Of a DNA stretch of 22,761 nucleotides, positions 22,401 through 22,761 are shown piece by piece (the first letter of the stretch is position 1; every line of letters starts with the position of its first letter). Origin of the DNA: Candidatus Aenigmatarchaeota archaeon. GTDB taxonomy: Archaea > Aenigmatarchaeota > Aenigmatarchaeia > QMZS01. The stretch is from NCBI GenBank assembly GCA_021163805.1, contig JAGGTL010000032.1, positions 1-22,761 of the forward strand. The letters are read 5' to 3'. The notes under the pieces were generated by a model, which was given only the letters and a program-made list of their open reading frames with translations, was not told the DNA's origin and ran no database searches. A program made the position numbers and the translations under genes.

Positions 22401-22761
22401 CAGCGAATTTGCCCAAAACTTCCTCAATTTGGGAAGCCAATTACTCAACAACTCTGAGAGGGATTTACAATATATTAATCTTCGCGCGGGATAAGAAGAA
22501 TGGTTTTGGAGAGGGAGAAGATTCCTTCAAAGTTTTTGCAAGACTGAACATAACCTTAAAAACCGGCAGAAAGGCTTACTATACGGGTGAATCAGGTTCA
22601 ATATACTGCAACTTAACAGATGGTTTGGGAAAACCTTTGAAAGCCAATATCAGCTTAGAAATTAAAAATTCTCTCGGTAATTTAATTTTAAATCATTCGT
22701 TTGAAACAACCGAAAATGGAACAATTCCATTGATTCCAACTTTTCTTATAGCCAGCGATTC
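19451..22761 (+). CDS. Giant secreted, heavily N-glycosylatable surface protein (partial, 3' end outside window)
   Basis: Open from ATG 19451 to the window end: 1103 full codons and no stop. A signal peptide (MKKIICIIPFLITLIFLPAVHA) is followed by FEWWNTSWHYRIPIEI, typical of archaeal secreted proteins with a DUF2341-like start. At about residue 440 is LYDDGTHGDEIAGDKVYT, a choice-of-anchor-X-type motif. From about 590 on come repeated beta-sandwich units (LNNTGNGTAYSTTITF, FTINSTGNDALQNITF, VAINNTGNLPINFSIF), resembling the NEW3/CARDB repeats of COG1361 S-layer-like proteins. By hand I count about 70 N-x-S/T sites. It is probably an S-layer or adhesin component anchored by a C-terminal membrane helix beyond the window. 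An in-frame ATG at 19430 would add seven residues, less suited to a signal peptide. Confidence 0.85.
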   Translation, partial: MKKIICIIPFLITLIFLPAVHAVSFEWWNTSWHYRIPIEINSTDYERKDAVIETKINFTAELERFGLAESFDENSVRVVEYNSSGSIMFHLPLQFDKAKNYNASENAIGTVAWIMNGTTPKNQKRYYFIYFDTLENQKEQPEYVTNLTYSWDGEEFWLNNSLRAIKIDTLRGENTSGIYYATNYTADIFNASSNERTIEYIQLTNTTQNFTYDIRWNASFIGGPVKITVLQEGEEVLWNQPEEKTGKAKLTKKYIFYEKQPWIKIQIELTANASIIRESDEITAIALDAGRAFEIDALTGDMADPFSWQSAYSKNNKGLGIILTNETNTANFYAGGNLLEGRIGLKLNSTNLSQGESIFAEAYVYINDKASHEPVQDLRNRLMNPVNITKRSAQKREVVIKPKTDFSVYNRGETAVITANITNDTYNLVAYMNATLNGVTLRLYDDGTHGDEIAGDKVYTNNYTFPSDAKIGEGNLTVKSYDSNWQLLSYNSTTFNITNQYFANLTILNPKGAIERIVYANLILKNYRLDRGIGGGNLTCKFDSAFVTNITDRGNGNYSINFTAPSQIGSFNLTCNATKNENYGFASRLFYTEAKKTFLLIELKPENITAGNITKETFQVFELNATLNNTGNGTAYSTTITFDLPSGWSIEPENASCGDLDANSTCTEYFNLTIPYGVSPGNYSVFSIVNWTNPDFTLNSTKDFLNANVLSNPVLNVEEDFLEAEVEEGLTKNIGNFTINSTGNDALQNITFDCFSGEVCTNFTINFSPSNISNLKAGNITEISVFVTVPEGYSKGNYTGKINVSATNDGFDILELNISVPASRTWARNPSTCEKTVLINETGIICEVAINNTGNLPINFSIFPTSVNFTFINETNFTLEKQESKIIEIKYNTSSAEQQTYNATYIINATTPESQPSNQTIQATLNVVFGPSVVSLTQDLARQLDIIVIRANITDRSGATIDFVKVNITKPNNETEVLNLTNVTANLPKTSSIWEANYSTTLRGIYNILIFARDKKNGFGEGEDSFKVFARLNITLKTGRKAYYTGESGSIYCNLTDGLGKPLKANISLEIKNSLGNLILNHSFETTENGTIPLIPTFLIASD

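Overview
The window is AT-rich, gene-dense archaeal chromosome. The archaeal assignment rests on EF-2 carrying the diphthamide-site motif, aIF2-beta, ribosomal proteins uS17 (archaeal form) and eL42, the ribosome-recycling factor ABCE1, a tRNA whose interruptions fit archaeal bulge-helix-bulge type introns, FlaJ/TadC-type pilus membrane proteins, and a very N-glycosylation-rich surface protein. Short spacers, many start codons with little room for a leader, and shortened core proteins (EF-2, ABCE1, aIF2-beta) suggest a streamlined lineage, perhaps DPANN-like. That placement is inference. There are no insertion sequences, CRISPR arrays or phage genes.

Layout. 1-3578: a CDF metal transporter fused to a NifX-like domain, a CoA-binding protein, a small HTH regulator with a palindrome at its promoter followed by the HtpX membrane protease, then a convergent PIN-like protein. 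3679-5250: an unknown helical protein, a relocated uS17 gene, a small zinc-ribbon protein and an intergenic stretch that may encode a small RNA. 5239-9941: a TadB/TadC-like pair of pilus membrane proteins with no ATPase or pilin beside it, a divergent VTT/DedA membrane protein, a large membrane-anchored unknown, and an AglD/LPG-synthase-like membrane protein. 10173-13186: EF-2, eL42 and a small helical unknown, with a promoter-plus-hairpin element just upstream of the last.

13330-18019 is one minus-strand run: tRNA-Tyr, a CobA-like P-loop protein, a TatD nuclease, a transglutaminase-like/TPR protein, a previously easy-to-miss 42-residue membrane protein, and ABCE1. The tRNA-Tyr gene is interrupted twice: 47 nt at position 37/38 and 19 nt within the T-loop at 59/60. 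It is divergent from aIF2-beta with only 29 bp between them. Plus-strand genes then run to the window end: aIF2-beta, an MBL-fold hydrolase, a likely decayed PLP-decarboxylase N-terminus, and the first 1103 residues of a huge secreted glycoprotein that leaves the window.

The strongest unusual observations are the twice-interrupted tRNA-Tyr, the promoter-hairpin element at 13190-13300, the decarboxylase remnant, and the transglutaminase/TPR - mini-membrane protein - ABCE1 gene run.
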